In this document: positions 16,476 to 26,095 of the stretch, in pieces | Layout of the letters: the number at the start of each line of letters is the position of its first letter | How positions within the stretch are numbered: position 1 is the stretch's first letter | From: Aurantibacter aestuarii | Lineage (GTDB): Bacteria > Bacteroidota > Bacteroidia > Flavobacteriales > Flavobacteriaceae | DNA: 64,000 nucleotides | NCBI RefSeq assembly: GCF_003008425.1 | Contig: NZ_PXOQ01000007.1 | Coordinates: 124,001-188,000 of the forward strand | Direction of reading: 5' to 3' | Position numbers and translations under genes: made by a program | Notes under the pieces: model-generated | What the model was told of the DNA's origin: nothing | Seen by the model: the letters and a program-made list of their open reading frames with translations, nothing else | Database searches by the model: none

Positions 16476-18082
16476 AAAACTCCACAAAATATATTCCTTT
16501 ACTTCTTGGTATTGCTGCTGCAATTGGAATTTTTATTGGTGGAAAATTAAATTTTACAGACAACTCAGATCGTATTTTTTCAACAAATAGTAAAAAAGAT
16601 AAACTTAACCGTCTCATCGACTATATTGATTATGAATATGTGGAAGACGTTAATACCGATAGTATTGTAGACGTAACTGTTAACGGCATTTTAAGTAACC
16701 TAGACCCGCATTCCGTTTATATTCCTAAAGAGAATGCTCAGAAAGTTAGAGAAAACATGAAAGGTGACTTTGTTGGTGTTGGAATTAGCTTTTATACCTA
16801 TCGAGACACCGTAACGGTTATACGAAGTTTAAAAAATGGACCTAGTGCAAAAGCAGGAATAAAAGGTGGAGATCGAATTATTACAGTAAATAGTGATACA
16901 ATAATTAACAAAGGTTTAAATAACGATGCCTTAGTTAATAAAATTAAAGGTCCAATAGATTCTTATGTAACACTTGGTGTATTTAGAAAATCGACTAATC
17001 AGTTTCTTAACTTTAAGCTAAAGAGAAGTACAATTCCTTTAAAAAGCGTTGACGCTAGTTATATGTTATCTCAAGATTTGGGCTATATCAAACTAAATCG
17101 GTTTGCAGAATCTTCTTATAAAGAATTTATTACCGCTTTAAGAAGCTTAAAATCAAGTGGTGCACAAAAACTTGTTTTAGATTTAAGAGACAACCCAGGT
17201 GGTTTTGTTGGTATTGCCAATGAAATTGTAGATGAATTTCTTGAAGAAGACAAGCTTATTTTATACACAAAAAATAAAAAAAACAATATCGAGAAAAGCT
17301 TTGCAACCGACAAAGGGATTTTTGAGAACGGACATGTTTACGTTCTAATTAATGAAAACTCGGCATCTGCAAGCGAGATTTTAGCAGGAGCTCTACAAGA
17401 TAACGATAAAGGTACAATTGTAGGAAGACGATCTTACGGTAAAGGTTTAGTGCAACGCGAAATGCAATTAGGAGACGGCAGCGCTGTAAGACTAACCGTA
17501 TCAAAATATTATACACCTACCGGTCGCTCTATTCAGCGTGCTTACGAGAAAGGTAACACCGATTATTTTGACGATTATTATAACCGTCGAAATAGTGGGG
17601 AACTTACCGACGAAACAAAAATTGAAGTTGCCGATTCTCTAAAATTTACCACACCTAAAGGAAAAGTAGTTTATGGTGGTGGCGGTATTATTCCCGATGT
17701 GTTTGTTCCTATAGATAAAGGTATGAATAATCAAACACTTGAGTTTATAGAAAAGCGAGGACTTACCAGTAATTTCGTATTCGAACTTTTAGAAGAAAAT
17801 CGTGAAGCTTTCTCTAACTACACTCAGAAAGATTTTGTTTTAAATTATAGTGTTGAAGATAATATCGTTAAAAAATTTGAACGTTTTCTTCAGGAAAAAA
17901 CACAATCTAATATTGTTTTTGTGGCCTATAGAGAAGAAGTCAAGCATTATATAAAAGCAAATATTGCAGAACAGCTTTTTGGAGATGAAGCTTACAATAA
18001 GGTCTTATCAAAATATGATAATATGATTGAAAAAGTCCTTTTAATTGAAAATCCTCCAGAAATTATTGAAGAACAAGAATAG
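16472..18082 (+). CDS. S41-family C-terminal processing peptidase (CtpA/Prc-like)
   Basis: This 536-residue protein has an N-terminal membrane anchor or signal (IPLLLGIAAAIGIFIGG). An S41 N-terminal region (LNRLIDYIDYEYVEDVNTD) precedes a PDZ domain (about 92-180, GVGISFYTYRDTVTVIRS, GDRIITVN). The tail-specific protease core carries the catalytic Ser in NENSASASEI (about 297) and Lys in GRRSYGKGLVQ (about 322). The roughly 190-residue C-terminal extension with YYTPTGRSIQ and GGGIIPDV is typical of Bacteroidota members. It degrades or trims periplasmic proteins. It is convergent with the flavoprotein gene, only 2 bases apart, without a clear terminator. Confidence 0.95.
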   Translation: MKNSTKYIPLLLGIAAAIGIFIGGKLNFTDNSDRIFSTNSKKDKLNRLIDYIDYEYVEDVNTDSIVDVTVNGILSNLDPHSVYIPKENAQKVRENMKGDFVGVGISFYTYRDTVTVIRSLKNGPSAKAGIKGGDRIITVNSDTIINKGLNNDALVNKIKGPIDSYVTLGVFRKSTNQFLNFKLKRSTIPLKSVDASYMLSQDLGYIKLNRFAESSYKEFITALRSLKSSGAQKLVLDLRDNPGGFVGIANEIVDEFLEEDKLILYTKNKKNNIEKSFATDKGIFENGHVYVLINENSASASEILAGALQDNDKGTIVGRRSYGKGLVQREMQLGDGSAVRLTVSKYYTPTGRSIQRAYEKGNTDYFDDYYNRRNSGELTDETKIEVADSLKFTTPKGKVVYGGGGIIPDVFVPIDKGMNNQTLEFIEKRGLTSNFVFELLEENREAFSNYTQKDFVLNYSVEDNIVKKFERFLQEKTQSNIVFVAYREEVKHYIKANIAEQLFGDEAYNKVLSKYDNMIEKVLLIENPPEIIEEQE

Positions 18083-18084
18083 GA

Positions 18085-18693
18085 TTAAACCTTATCGTGT
18101 ACTTTGGTATGCTTACCATTATTCCATAGAGTCAAAATATCGGTTGCTACTTGTGCTCCGCTACCTGAAGCAATTGCAAACTGACTTCTCCAACCTGCCA
18201 AAGTTCCTGCTACATAAAGGTTTTCGTCAACTAAATGATTTTCATTTCTTAACCAAATTCGGTCTTTTTCAATTGCTGCGCGCGGGTGCGGCTCCACATA
18301 ATGCTCCAAACCTTTAATAGTTAATAAACTGGTATAACCCACTGCAATAACCACAGATTTAGAACTATAAATCCCTTTATTCGTTTTTACTTCAAATAAG
18401 GATTCATTTAGCATTATAGAGCTTACTTTTTCCTTTTCATAAATACCTACTTCAGGATATTGTGTTCTTAATTGGTTAAGTCCTTGGACCAAAATATCAC
18501 TTCCCAGTGTACCTTGCTGCAAGCCCAATACATTATTAAACAATGCATTTTGTAGGTGAGATGTTTTTTGATGCGCTATAATAGCAACCTTTTTATCTTT
18601 TGCAAAATCCTTAGACAATCCAGAACCCAATACCAAAGCACAAGACATTCCTGCTGCTCCACCACCAATAATTAAAGTATCTAACACAGGCAT
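18085..18693 (-). CDS. Short FAD-dependent oxidoreductase (thioredoxin-reductase fold)
   Basis: This 202-residue protein opens with a Rossmann dinucleotide motif (IIGGGAAGMSCALVLG, about 7-22). It ends with the second FAD motif (ENLYVAGTLAGWRSQFAIASGSGAQVATDI, with the conserved G-D-like AG position) and a VVIAVGYTS motif in between. It is shorter than thioredoxin reductase (about 310), lacks the inserted NADPH domain and has no CxxC, so it cannot be a normal thioredoxin reductase. Short proteins like this recur in flavobacteria, so I do not read it as truncated. The substrate is unknown. Its start abuts the stop of the small membrane protein gene upstream, suggesting co-transcription. Confidence 0.8.
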   Translation of the reverse strand: MPVLDTLIIGGGAAGMSCALVLGSGLSKDFAKDKKVAIIAHQKTSHLQNALFNNVLGLQQGTLGSDILVQGLNQLRTQYPEVGIYEKEKVSSIMLNESLFEVKTNKGIYSSKSVVIAVGYTSLLTIKGLEHYVEPHPRAAIEKDRIWLRNENHLVDENLYVAGTLAGWRSQFAIASGSGAQVATDILTLWNNGKHTKVHDKV

Positions 18694-18891
18694 TTAAGAT
18701 CTTGTTTTATCTTCAATTTTTTTACTTATCCTAAGTGTTTGTAATAATACTAATGCACAAAGTGAAGCTAAAATAGTTATTAAAGCCACCGTGCTTTCAC
18801 CTTCAAATAAATTATTAAAATTAAGTAAGGTAACATTATAAGCTATTAATGCTATGGCAATTATGGAGAAAATTAAAATGATGTATTTCAT
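18694..18891 (-). CDS. Small two-helix membrane protein of unknown function
   Basis: This 65-residue product has two hydrophobic helices (about 2-22 and 35-53) and a charged C-terminal tail (RISKKIEDKTRS). I recognise no family. It lies between marC (23 bases upstream) and the flavoprotein gene (directly adjacent), all in the same direction, so a three-gene operon is likely. Confidence 0.65.
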   Translation of the reverse strand: MKYIILIFSIIAIALIAYNVTLLNFNNLFEGESTVALITILASLCALVLLQTLRISKKIEDKTRS

Positions 18892-18914
18892 ATAACTTTT
18901 ATTTTAATGGGAAA

Positions 18915-19502
18915 TTAGGCAAAAAGTATTTTAATATTATCTGCAAACAGTTTTACAGCAATTGCTAATAAAATAACCCCAAATACCTTACGTATAATAC
19001 TTATACCGTTAACGCCTAAAAAACGCTCTATACGTTTAGAAGTTTTAAGTACAATATAAATAACCACGACGTTCATAATAACTGCAACAATTATATTTTC
19101 TAAGCTAAACTCCGCTCTTAAAGATAATAAGGTTGTTAAACTACCTGGACCTGCAATTAGCGGGAAAGCTAAAGGAAATACCGATGCTGTTAGCGGATTG
19201 GTATCTTCCTCCTTATATAAGGTTACCCCTAAAATCATTTCTAAAGCTATAAAAAATAAAATAAAAGATCCTGCAACCGCAAAAGAGTTTACATCTAAAC
19301 CAATTAAACTTAAAATACTTTGCCCTAGAAATAAAAACACTGTTAAAATTACCCCAGCAATTATTGAGGCTTTCTCACTTTGGATATGACCAACTTTTTT
19401 TCGTAGATCAATAATGATAGGAATATTACCTATAATATCAATAACTGCAAATAATACCATAAATGCAGTAAAAATTTCTTTAAAGTTAAAATCAAAATTC
19501 AT
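18915..19502 (-). CDS. MarC-family integral membrane protein
   Basis: This 195-residue protein has six predicted transmembrane helices. It shows the MarC pattern: NFKEIFTAFMVLFAVIDIIGNIPIII at the N-terminus, SILSLIGLDVNSFAVAGSFILFFIALEMILG, then PLAFPLIAGPGSLTTLLSL (about 113-131), the family hallmark, and a C-terminal GVILLAIAVKLF helix. The family was once linked to multiple antibiotic resistance, but no transport function is firmly established. A TACTTTTG element resembling a -7 box lies on the minus strand about 20-30 bases upstream. Confidence 0.92.
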   Translation of the reverse strand: MNFDFNFKEIFTAFMVLFAVIDIIGNIPIIIDLRKKVGHIQSEKASIIAGVILTVFLFLGQSILSLIGLDVNSFAVAGSFILFFIALEMILGVTLYKEEDTNPLTASVFPLAFPLIAGPGSLTTLLSLRAEFSLENIIVAVIMNVVVIYIVLKTSKRIERFLGVNGISIIRKVFGVILLAIAVKLFADNIKILFA

Positions 19503-19534
19503 CGCTCTAAGTTTTTAAATTTTCGGCAAAAGTA

Positions 19535-19548
19535 GTCTATTTATAGAC
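19535..19548. promoter_or_regulatory. Palindrome in the marC / DUF3109 divergent promoter region
   Basis: GTCTAT-TT-ATAGAC is a perfect 14-bp inverted repeat between two divergent genes. On the minus strand it is immediately followed by TACTTTTG, a TAnnTTTG-type element for marC. On the plus strand TATTTTTG (19579-19586) could serve DUF3109. A related GTCTATTTGTAG occurs at 20329-20340 upstream of nrdB. It may be an operator. Confidence 0.4.
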
Positions 19549-19606
19549 CTAATCTGTTAAACAAATGTAAAGATTCTTTATTTTTGCCGCCAAACAGTAA
19601 TTAATT

Positions 19607-20179
19607 ATGTTTCAATTAGGTAAAACCATTATTTCTGAAGAAATTATTAATAAAGACTTTGTCTGTAATTTATCTGCATGTAAAGGTGCTTGTTGCATAG
19701 ATGGTGACGCTGGTGCTCCACTTACTGTTGAAGAGGCTGATACTTTAAACGATATATATCCAAAAATTAAACCTTATTTAAGACCGGAAGGCATTGCTGC
19801 TATTGAAAAGCAAGGAACGTCTGTTGTAAATTTTGGAGAATTAGAAACACCTCTTATTAATGATGCCGATTGTGCTTATGTTATTTTTGACGAAAAAAAC
19901 ACAGCTCTTTGTGCCATAGAAGAAGCTTACAATCAGGGAGATATTAAGTGGAAAAAACCTGTTTCTTGTCACCTTTACCCAATTCGTGTTAAGGATTACA
20001 CAGAATTTTCTGCTGTAAATTATGACAAATGGGATATTTGCGATGACGCATGTTCGTTAGGTAAAGAGTTACAGGTTCCTGTTTACAAATTTGTAAAAGA
20101 AGCACTCATTAGAAAATTTGGTAAAGAATGGTATACAGAACTTGAGCTTATGGCTGCTAAAATAAATACAAAAAAATAA
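19607..20179 (+). CDS. DUF3109 family cysteine-rich protein
   Basis: This 190-residue soluble protein matches DUF3109. An early CNLSACKGACCIDGDAGAPL cluster (Cys about 20, 24, 28 and 29), CAYVIF and CAIEEAYNQGDIKWKKPVSCHLYPIR in the middle, and WDICDDAC near 147 provide at least nine cysteines in family-conserved places. The pattern resembles the zinc/iron-sulfur cluster family UPF0153/YkgJ, so metal or cluster binding is likely, but no reaction is known. It is transcribed alone from a divergent promoter opposite marC. Confidence 0.88.
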   Translation: MFQLGKTIISEEIINKDFVCNLSACKGACCIDGDAGAPLTVEEADTLNDIYPKIKPYLRPEGIAAIEKQGTSVVNFGELETPLINDADCAYVIFDEKNTALCAIEEAYNQGDIKWKKPVSCHLYPIRVKDYTEFSAVNYDKWDICDDACSLGKELQVPVYKFVKEALIRKFGKEWYTELELMAAKINTKK

Positions 20180-20420
20180 GGTCTGCCAGAAGACTTAAAA
20201 TGCTTCACTTTTATCTACACAAATTTAAAAATCGTGTTTTTTAAAAATCCTATATTTAATCGCTAGCGAGCGCATTTTTAATCTTATAAACATCTAATTT
20301 TCAGCAAAATAGACTAATTTATAAAATCGTCTATTTGTAGGAAAAATACGACTTCTTGTTAAAAAGTCATAAGCTTTGTTAATTAAAATAGCTTTCATAA
20401 ATGAACAGATTTTTAAATCT
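20180..20420. other. Intergenic region upstream of nrdB, no gene seen
   Basis: About 240 bp of AT-rich DNA. Notable pieces are the palindrome CGCTAGCG (20261-20268) and an inverted repeat TAGAC (20310-20314) / GTCTA (20329-20333), 14 bases apart. I find no ORF, tRNA or clear promoter consensus. Confidence 0.4.
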
Positions 20421-20458
20421 TTGTTAAGCCGAAAATGACTAACGTTTCGGTATAACAA
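20421..20458 (+). promoter_or_regulatory. Bipartite 38-bp inverted repeat just upstream of nrdB
   Basis: TTGTTA (20421-20426) and CCGAAA (20429-20434) are mirrored by TTTCGG (20445-20450) and TAACAA (20453-20458), with a 10-base centre. The outer and inner arms are perfect 6-bp matches separated by one 2-base mismatch. It ends 14 bases before the nrdB ATG and lacks a T-tract. It could be an operator (ribonucleotide reductase genes are usually repressed by a dedicated regulator) or a leader hairpin that covers the start region. Confidence 0.55.
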
Positions 20459-20472
20459 ATACCCTTAAAATT

Positions 20473-21453
20473 ATGTCGCAAGCAGTAGAGCCTATTTTAC
20501 AAGAAAACAAAGATCGATTTGTCATTTTTCCAATTCAACATCATGATATTTGGGAATGGTATAAAAAGTCTGAGGCTAGTTTCTGGACTGCTGAAGAAAT
20601 TGATCTACATCAAGATATTACCGATTGGAATACAAAGCTTACGGCAGACGAGAAATATTTTATTAAACACATATTAGCATTCTTTGCTGCTAGTGATGGT
20701 ATTGTTAATGAAAATCTTGCAGAGAATTTTGTAAGTGAAGTACAATATAGTGAAGCTAAGTTTTTCTATGGGTTCCAAATTATGATGGAAAACATTCATA
20801 GTGAAACCTATTCGTTATTAATTGACACTTACGTTAAAGACGAAAAAGAAAAACACCAGCTATTTAACGCGATTGAAACCTTTCCTGCTATTAAGAAAAA
20901 AGCAGATTGGGCTTTAAAATGGATAGAATCGCCAAGCTTTGCAGAGCGTCTTATTGCTTTTGCTGCTGTAGAAGGTATTTTCTTTTCAGGTGCATTTTGT
21001 TCTATTTTCTGGTTAAAAAAACGTGGTTTAATGCCAGGATTAACCTTCTCAAACGAGTTAATCTCTAGAGATGAAGGTGTACATTGTGACTTTGCAGTAC
21101 ACTTACACGAAAAACACTTAATTAATAAAGTTCCTAAAGAGCGTATTCGTGAAATTTTAATTGACGCTTTAAATATAGAGCGTGAATTTATTACAGAATC
21201 CCTTCCGGCAAGTTTAATTGGTATGAATGCTAATTTAATGTCGCAATACTTAGAATTTGTTACCGACAGATTATTAGGTGAATTAGGTTGTGAAAAAGAA
21301 TACAACACAGCCAATCCTTTCGATTTCATGGACATGATTTCACTTCAAGGAAAAACAAATTTCTTTGAAAAACGTGTTTCTGAATACCAAAAAGCTGGTG
21401 TGATGAATAAAGAGGAAGAAAGCGATAAGTTTAGCTTCGACGCAGACTTTTAG
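20473..21453 (+). CDS. nrdB: Class I ribonucleotide reductase, small (radical) subunit
   Basis: This 326-residue ferritin-like protein keeps the metal and radical residues. [12 protein letters not shown] (about 98-109) contains the Glu, His and radical Tyr spaced as in E. coli Nrd[10 protein letters not shown] holds the next Glu, and [10 protein letters not shown] (about 196-205) holds the final Glu/His pair. It generates the tyrosyl radical used by NrdA. The C-terminal tail ([13 protein letters not shown]) is the flexible NrdA-docking peptide. nrdA follows after 172 bases that contain three hairpins. Confidence 0.97.
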   Translation: MSQAVEPILQENKDRFVIFPIQHHDIWEWYKKSEASFWTAEEIDLHQDITDWNTKLTADEKYFIKHILAFFAASDGIVNENLAENFVSEVQYSEAKFFYGFQIMMENIHSETYSLLIDTYVKDEKEKHQLFNAIETFPAIKKKADWALKWIESPSFAERLIAFAAVEGIFFSGAFCSIFWLKKRGLMPGLTFSNELISRDEGVHCDFAVHLHEKHLINKVPKERIREILIDALNIEREFITESLPASLIGMNANLMSQYLEFVTDRLLGELGCEKEYNTANPFDFMDMISLQGKTNFFEKRVSEYQKAGVMNKEEESDKFSFDADF

Positions 21454-21484
21454 TCAGTAAATTTTCAAATAAAACCCAAATTTC

Positions 21485-21604
21485 TGCGTTTATTTTTTAA
21501 ACGCACTTAACCTAAAATTTAAATGGTTTATCTAAAAGTATATTCACTTTTAGATACTGTAATAACCAACTAACCCTTATTCTGAAACTATGGTGTGTTC
21601 AGAA
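21485..21604 (+). promoter_or_regulatory. Three hairpins in the nrdB-nrdA gap
   Basis: Hairpin 1: 21485-21491 pairs with 21499-21505 (TGCGTTT/AAACGCA). Hairpin 2: 21529-21539 pairs perfectly over 11 bp with 21546-21556 (TATCTAAAAGT/ACTTTTAGATA), 6-base loop. Hairpin 3: 21580-21586 pairs with 21598-21604 (TTCTGAA/TTCAGAA). None has a trailing T-tract, so simple termination is unlikely. They may adjust mRNA processing or NrdA translation. Hairpin 3 ends 21 bases before the nrdA ATG. Confidence 0.5.
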
Positions 21605-21625
21605 CAACTAAAAAAAGTGTAAAAT

Positions 21626-24100
21626 ATGTTTGTATTAAAAAGAGACGGAAGAAAAGAGCCTATCATGTTCGACAAGATTACGGCTAGAGTTCGTAAATTA
21701 TGTTACGGATTAAACGAATTGGTAGATCCTGTAAAAGTAGCCATGAGAGTTATTGAAGGTTTGTATGATGGTGTAACCACTAGCGAATTGGACAACTTAG
21801 CAGCAGAACAAGCCGCTACAATGACTACTGCTCATCCAGATTATGCGCGTTTAGCAGCACGTATTTCGGTTTCAAACTTACATAAAAACACTAAAAAATC
21901 TTTTAGTGAGGTTATGCACGACTTATACACGTATGTAAATCCGCGTACAGGTAAAAAAGCACCATTATTAAGTGATGAGGTGTATAACGTTATCATAGAA
22001 AACAAAGAGAAATTAGACTCTTCAATTATTTATAATCGTGATTTTGGTTATGATTATTTCGGTTTTAAAACTTTAGAGCGTTCTTATTTATTAAAATTGA
22101 ATGGTGAAATAGCTGAAAGACCTCAACACATGTTAATGCGTGTTTCTATTGGAATTCATTTAAATGACCTAGATGCGGCATTAGAAACTTACGAGTTAAT
22201 GTCTAAAAAATATTTTACACACGCCACACCAACACTTTTTAATTCTGGAACACCAAAACCACAAATGTCATCTTGTTTCTTATTAACTATGAAGGAAGAT
22301 AGTATTGATGGTATTTACGATACACTTAAACAAACCGCTAAAATTTCACAGTCTGCTGGTGGAATTGGTCTAGCTATGCACAATATACGTGCAACAGGAA
22401 GTTACATTGCAGGAACTAATGGTACCTCTAACGGTATTGTACCTATGTTAAAAGTATTTAACGATACAGCACGTTATGTAGATCAAGGTGGCGGGAAACG
22501 TAAAGGTAGTTTCGCTATGTATCTTGAAACGTGGCATGCCGATATTTTTGACTTCCTAGATCTTAAAAAGAATCATGGTAAAGAAGAAATGCGTGCAAGA
22601 GATTTATTCTATGCGATGTGGATTTCAGATTTATTTATGAAACGTGTACAGGAAGATGGTGTTTGGACTTTAATGTGTCCTAACGAATGTCCTGGTTTAC
22701 CAGAAACACATAGTGAAGAGTTTGAAGCATTATATTTAAAATATGAAGCGGAAGGAAAAGGTCGCAAAACCATAAAGGCTCGTGAACTTTGGGAGAAAAT
22801 TTTAGAATCTCAAATCGAGACTGGAACCCCTTACATGCTTTATAAAGATGCTGCAAACCGTAAATCGAATCAGCAAAATTTAGGAACTATACGTAGCTCT
22901 AATTTATGTACAGAAATTATGGAGTATACTTCTCCAGATGAAGTTGCTGTATGTAATTTAGCGTCAATAGCTTTACCAATGTTTATAAAGAATGGTGAGT
23001 TTGACCATAAAGAGTTATTTAAAATCACCAAGCGCGTTACTAAAAACTTAAATAAAGTTATAGACCGTAATTATTACCCGGTAAAAGAGGCAGAAAACTC
23101 TAATTTTAGACACAGACCAATTGGTTTAGGTGTTCAAGGTTTAGCAGATACGTTTATCCAGTTACGTTTACCTTTTACAAGTGATGAAGCTAAAGCTTTA
23201 AACCAAGATATATTTGAAACCCTTTACTATGCAGCAGTTACCGCTAGTATGGAAATGGCAAAAGAAGAAGGTCCATACCAAACTTATGAAGGTTCTCCAA
23301 TTAGTAAAGGACAGTTCCAACATAACTTATGGAATATCCAAGAAGACACCTTGTCTGGTCGTTGGGACTGGGAAGCATTACGTAAAAAAGTACTTAAAAA
23401 CGGTGTACGTAACTCACTTTTAGTTGCACCAATGCCAACTGCAAGTACGTCTCAAATTTTAGGTAATAATGAGTGTTTTGAGCCTTACACGTCTAATATT
23501 TATACCAGAAGAGTACTATCTGGAGAGTTTATTGTAGTGAACAAACACTTATTAGAAGATTTAGTAGAGTTAGGTCTTTGGAATGATAGTTTAAAGCAAG
23601 ATATTATGAGAGCTAATGGTTCTATCCAGCATATAGACATTATCCCTCAAAATATTAAAGACTTATATAAAACAGTTTGGGAACTTTCTATGAAAGATAT
23701 TATAGATATGTCTCGCCAACGTGGTTACTTTATAGATCAGTCACAATCACTTAACTTATTTTTAGAAGGTGCAACTATGGCTAAATTAACCTCTATGCAC
23801 TTTTACGCATGGAAGAGCGGTTTAAAAACAGGAATGTACTATTTACGAACTAAGAGTGCAGTAGACGCTATTAAATTTACTTTAGATACTAAGAAAAAAG
23901 AAGCACCAATTGCTGAAGTTGTAGAAATAGATGATGCTTTAGTGGCTAAGCAACAAAAGGCAGCACAAACAGCTCAAAAATTTTCTGCTCAGACTGAAGA
24001 ATCTCAGCCTATAGCTGCAGATGAATATAAAAAAATGATTGAATTAGCAAAAGCAGCAAATGGTAATGCACCAGATGATTGCGAAATGTGTGGTTCTTAA
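21626..24100 (+). CDS. nrdA: Class I ribonucleoside-diphosphate reductase, large (catalytic) subunit
   Basis: This 824-residue protein begins with an ATP-cone allosteric domain ([20 protein letters not shown], about 1-95). The ten-stranded barrel follows with SSCFLL (first redox Cys), SNLCTEI (catalytic Cys and Glu), [12 protein letters not shown] (second redox Cys) and [12 protein letters not shown]. The C-terminal DDCEMCGS carries the CxxC-type pair that is re-reduced by thioredoxin or glutaredoxin. A linker rich in Ala and Gln (about 770-800) precedes the tail. It reduces ribonucleotides to deoxyribonucleotides with NrdB. All expected residues are present. Confidence 0.97.
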   Translation: MFVLKRDGRKEPIMFDKITARVRKLCYGLNELVDPVKVAMRVIEGLYDGVTTSELDNLAAEQAATMTTAHPDYARLAARISVSNLHKNTKKSFSEVMHDLYTYVNPRTGKKAPLLSDEVYNVIIENKEKLDSSIIYNRDFGYDYFGFKTLERSYLLKLNGEIAERPQHMLMRVSIGIHLNDLDAALETYELMSKKYFTHATPTLFNSGTPKPQMSSCFLLTMKEDSIDGIYDTLKQTAKISQSAGGIGLAMHNIRATGSYIAGTNGTSNGIVPMLKVFNDTARYVDQGGGKRKGSFAMYLETWHADIFDFLDLKKNHGKEEMRARDLFYAMWISDLFMKRVQEDGVWTLMCPNECPGLPETHSEEFEALYLKYEAEGKGRKTIKARELWEKILESQIETGTPYMLYKDAANRKSNQQNLGTIRSSNLCTEIMEYTSPDEVAVCNLASIALPMFIKNGEFDHKELFKITKRVTKNLNKVIDRNYYPVKEAENSNFRHRPIGLGVQGLADTFIQLRLPFTSDEAKALNQDIFETLYYAAVTASMEMAKEEGPYQTYEGSPISKGQFQHNLWNIQEDTLSGRWDWEALRKKVLKNGVRNSLLVAPMPTASTSQILGNNECFEPYTSNIYTRRVLSGEFIVVNKHLLEDLVELGLWNDSLKQDIMRANGSIQHIDIIPQNIKDLYKTVWELSMKDIIDMSRQRGYFIDQSQSLNLFLEGATMAKLTSMHFYAWKSGLKTGMYYLRTKSAVDAIKFTLDTKKKEAPIAEVVEIDDALVAKQQKAAQTAQKFSAQTEESQPIAADEYKKMIELAKAANGNAPDDCEMCGS

Positions 24101-24128
24101 AATAAACCCAACCGTGTTAATCCAGAAA

Positions 24129-24158
24129 AGCTTCAATAGACTATTGAAGCTTTTTTTG
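24129..24158 (+). terminator. Terminator after nrdA
   Basis: A nearly perfect palindromic hairpin (AGCTTCAATAG and CTATTGAAGCT) from 24129 is followed by a T7 tract (24151-24157). Confidence 0.85.
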
Positions 24159-24246
24159 TGCTGTAAATTGCCAACGTAGAATTTAAGTTTTGTAGTCGCT
24201 CTAAAATTTTATAGCTTATAAAAATCTACAGTCAAAATATAAATAT

Positions 24247-24254
24247 TAAATTTG
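24247..24254 (+). promoter_or_regulatory. Possible -7 element for aspS
   Basis: TAAATTTG fits TAnnTTTG and lies 18 bases before the ATG at 24273. I see no TTG at the expected -33 distance, so this is tentative. The element overlaps the TTG that could be misread as an upstream start codon. Confidence 0.35.
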
Positions 24255-24272
24255 CACTTCAAAATTACCAAT

Positions 24273-26030
24273 ATGTACAGAAGTCACAGTTGTGGTGAAT
24301 TAAGAGCATCACATATCAATACAGAAGTTACCCTTTCAGGTTGGGTTCAAAAATCAAGAGATAAAGGTTTTATGATTTGGGTCGATTTAAGAGATCGATA
24401 CGGCATTACACAACTTATTTTTGATGAAGAACGTACGCCTAAAACTATGATGGAGCAGGCTCAAAAATTAGGGCGTGAATTCGTAATTCAGGTTAAAGGA
24501 ACTGTAATTGAACGTGAATCTAAAAACAAAAATATTCCAACAGGAGAGGTTGAGGTTTTGGTTAAGGAATTAACCATTTTAAATAACGCCAAATTACCGC
24601 CATTTACTATTGAAGATGATACTGATGGTGGTGAAGAATTACGTATGAAATACCGTTATTTGGATATTCGTCGTAATCCTGTAAAAAACAATTTAATCTT
24701 TCGTTCTAAAGTTACTCAAGAAGTACGTAACTTTTTATCGGGAGAAGGGTTTATAGAAGTAGAAACACCATATTTAATTAAGTCTACGCCAGAAGGTGCA
24801 CGTGATTTTGTCGTGCCAAGTAGAATGAACGAAGGTGAATTTTATGCCTTACCACAAAGTCCACAAACCTTTAAGCAATTACTTATGGTTGGTGGAATGG
24901 ATAAATATTTCCAAATAGTAAAATGCTTTAGAGATGAAGATTTGCGTGCCGACAGACAGCCAGAATTTACACAAATAGACTGTGAAATGGCGTTTGTAGA
25001 GCAAGAAGATATTTTAAATGTATTCGAAAATTTAACGCGTCACTTACTTAAAGAAGTTAATGGTGTAGAGATTGAAAAGTTTCCACGCATGTTATATGAC
25101 GACGCTATGCGTTTATATGGAAATGATAAACCAGATATTCGTTTTGGAATGCAGTTTGGCGAATTAAATGAGGTAGCCCAACATAAAGATTTTAAAGTAT
25201 TTAACGATGCCGAGCTTGTGGTAGGTATTGCTGTTCCAGGTGGAAATGAATATACTAGAAAAGAAATAGATAAACTTATAGACTGGGTGAAGCGTCCACA
25301 AATTGGTGCTTTAGGAATGGTTTATGTAAAATGTAATGACGACGGAACTTATAAGTCTTCTGTAGATAAATTTTACGACCAAGACGATTTAGCTAAATGG
25401 GCAGAAAAAACCGGTGCTAAAGCAGGCGATTTAATTGCAATTCTTTCTGGAGACACTAATAAAGTCCGTGCACAATTAAGCGCATTACGTATGGAATTAG
25501 CAGAGCGTTTAGGCTTAAGAAACCCTAAAGTATTTGCACCTTTATGGGTTATAGATTTCCCGTTATTGGAGTTAGATGAAGAAACTGGACATTATCACGC
25601 GATGCACCATCCATTTACATCGCCAAAACCAGGACAAATAGAGTTGTTAGACTCTAAACCTGGAGAGGTTAAAGCCAATGCTTACGATTTGGTTTTAAAT
25701 GGAAATGAAATAGGCGGCGGTTCTATTCGTATTCACGATAAAGCCACTCAAGCTATTATGTTAAAACATTTAGGTTTTAGTGATGAAGAAGCTAAGGCGC
25801 AGTTTGGATTTTTAATGGATGCGTTTGAATATGGCGCGCCACCACATGGTGGACTAGCATTTGGTTTAGACCGATTAGTCTCTATTTTAGGCGGACAGGA
25901 AACCATTAGAGATTTTATTGCATTTCCAAAAAATAATTCTGGACGTGATGTGATGATAGATGCACCAGCAAAATTAGATAATGAACAATTAAAAGAATTA
26001 AGCTTAAAATTAGATTTACAAGAATCATAA
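24273..26030 (+). CDS. aspS: Aspartyl-tRNA synthetase
   Basis: This 585-residue class II synthetase has an N-terminal OB-fold anticodon-binding domain (about 1-110, [23 protein letters not shown]), a catalytic domain with motif 2 [18 protein letters not shown] (about 210-227), a GAD insert in the middle, and motif 3 [15 protein letters not shown] (about 525-540). It charges tRNA-Asp. I choose ATG 24273 ([10 protein letters not shown]), the canonical N-terminus, instead of a TTG seven codons upstream. The full bacterial length shows that it is the bacterial-type enzyme. Confidence 0.97.
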   Translation: MYRSHSCGELRASHINTEVTLSGWVQKSRDKGFMIWVDLRDRYGITQLIFDEERTPKTMMEQAQKLGREFVIQVKGTVIERESKNKNIPTGEVEVLVKELTILNNAKLPPFTIEDDTDGGEELRMKYRYLDIRRNPVKNNLIFRSKVTQEVRNFLSGEGFIEVETPYLIKSTPEGARDFVVPSRMNEGEFYALPQSPQTFKQLLMVGGMDKYFQIVKCFRDEDLRADRQPEFTQIDCEMAFVEQEDILNVFENLTRHLLKEVNGVEIEKFPRMLYDDAMRLYGNDKPDIRFGMQFGELNEVAQHKDFKVFNDAELVVGIAVPGGNEYTRKEIDKLIDWVKRPQIGALGMVYVKCNDDGTYKSSVDKFYDQDDLAKWAEKTGAKAGDLIAILSGDTNKVRAQLSALRMELAERLGLRNPKVFAPLWVIDFPLLELDEETGHYHAMHHPFTSPKPGQIELLDSKPGEVKANAYDLVLNGNEIGGGSIRIHDKATQAIMLKHLGFSDEEAKAQFGFLMDAFEYGAPPHGGLAFGLDRLVSILGGQETIRDFIAFPKNNSGRDVMIDAPAKLDNEQLKELSLKLDLQES

Positions 26031-26052
26031 GATAACTTAACAAAGTTCAAGT

Positions 26053-26080
26053 AAAAAATCCTGCGCAAGCGGGATTTTTT
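26053..26080 (+). terminator. Terminator after aspS
   Basis: An 11-bp stem (AAAAATCCTGC with GCGGGATTTTT, one G-T wobble) closes a GCAA tetraloop and ends in T6. The next gene (CLC) starts 16 bases later. Confidence 0.85.
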
Positions 26081-26095
26081 GGATACATTTATAAT

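Noticed and set aside
18045-18317. 90-codon plus-strand frame at the end of the S41 peptidase
   Set aside because: It overlaps the end of one real gene and the antisense of another, and shows no domain.
18085-18693. Flavoprotein as a truncated or frameshifted thioredoxin reductase
   Set aside because: Both FAD-binding ends are intact and nothing resembling the missing NADPH domain lies nearby; short forms of this kind recur in the group.
20829-21335. 168-codon frame antisense to nrdB
   Set aside because: It lies wholly inside a well-conserved nrdB gene and has no recognisable family; a codon-bias shadow.
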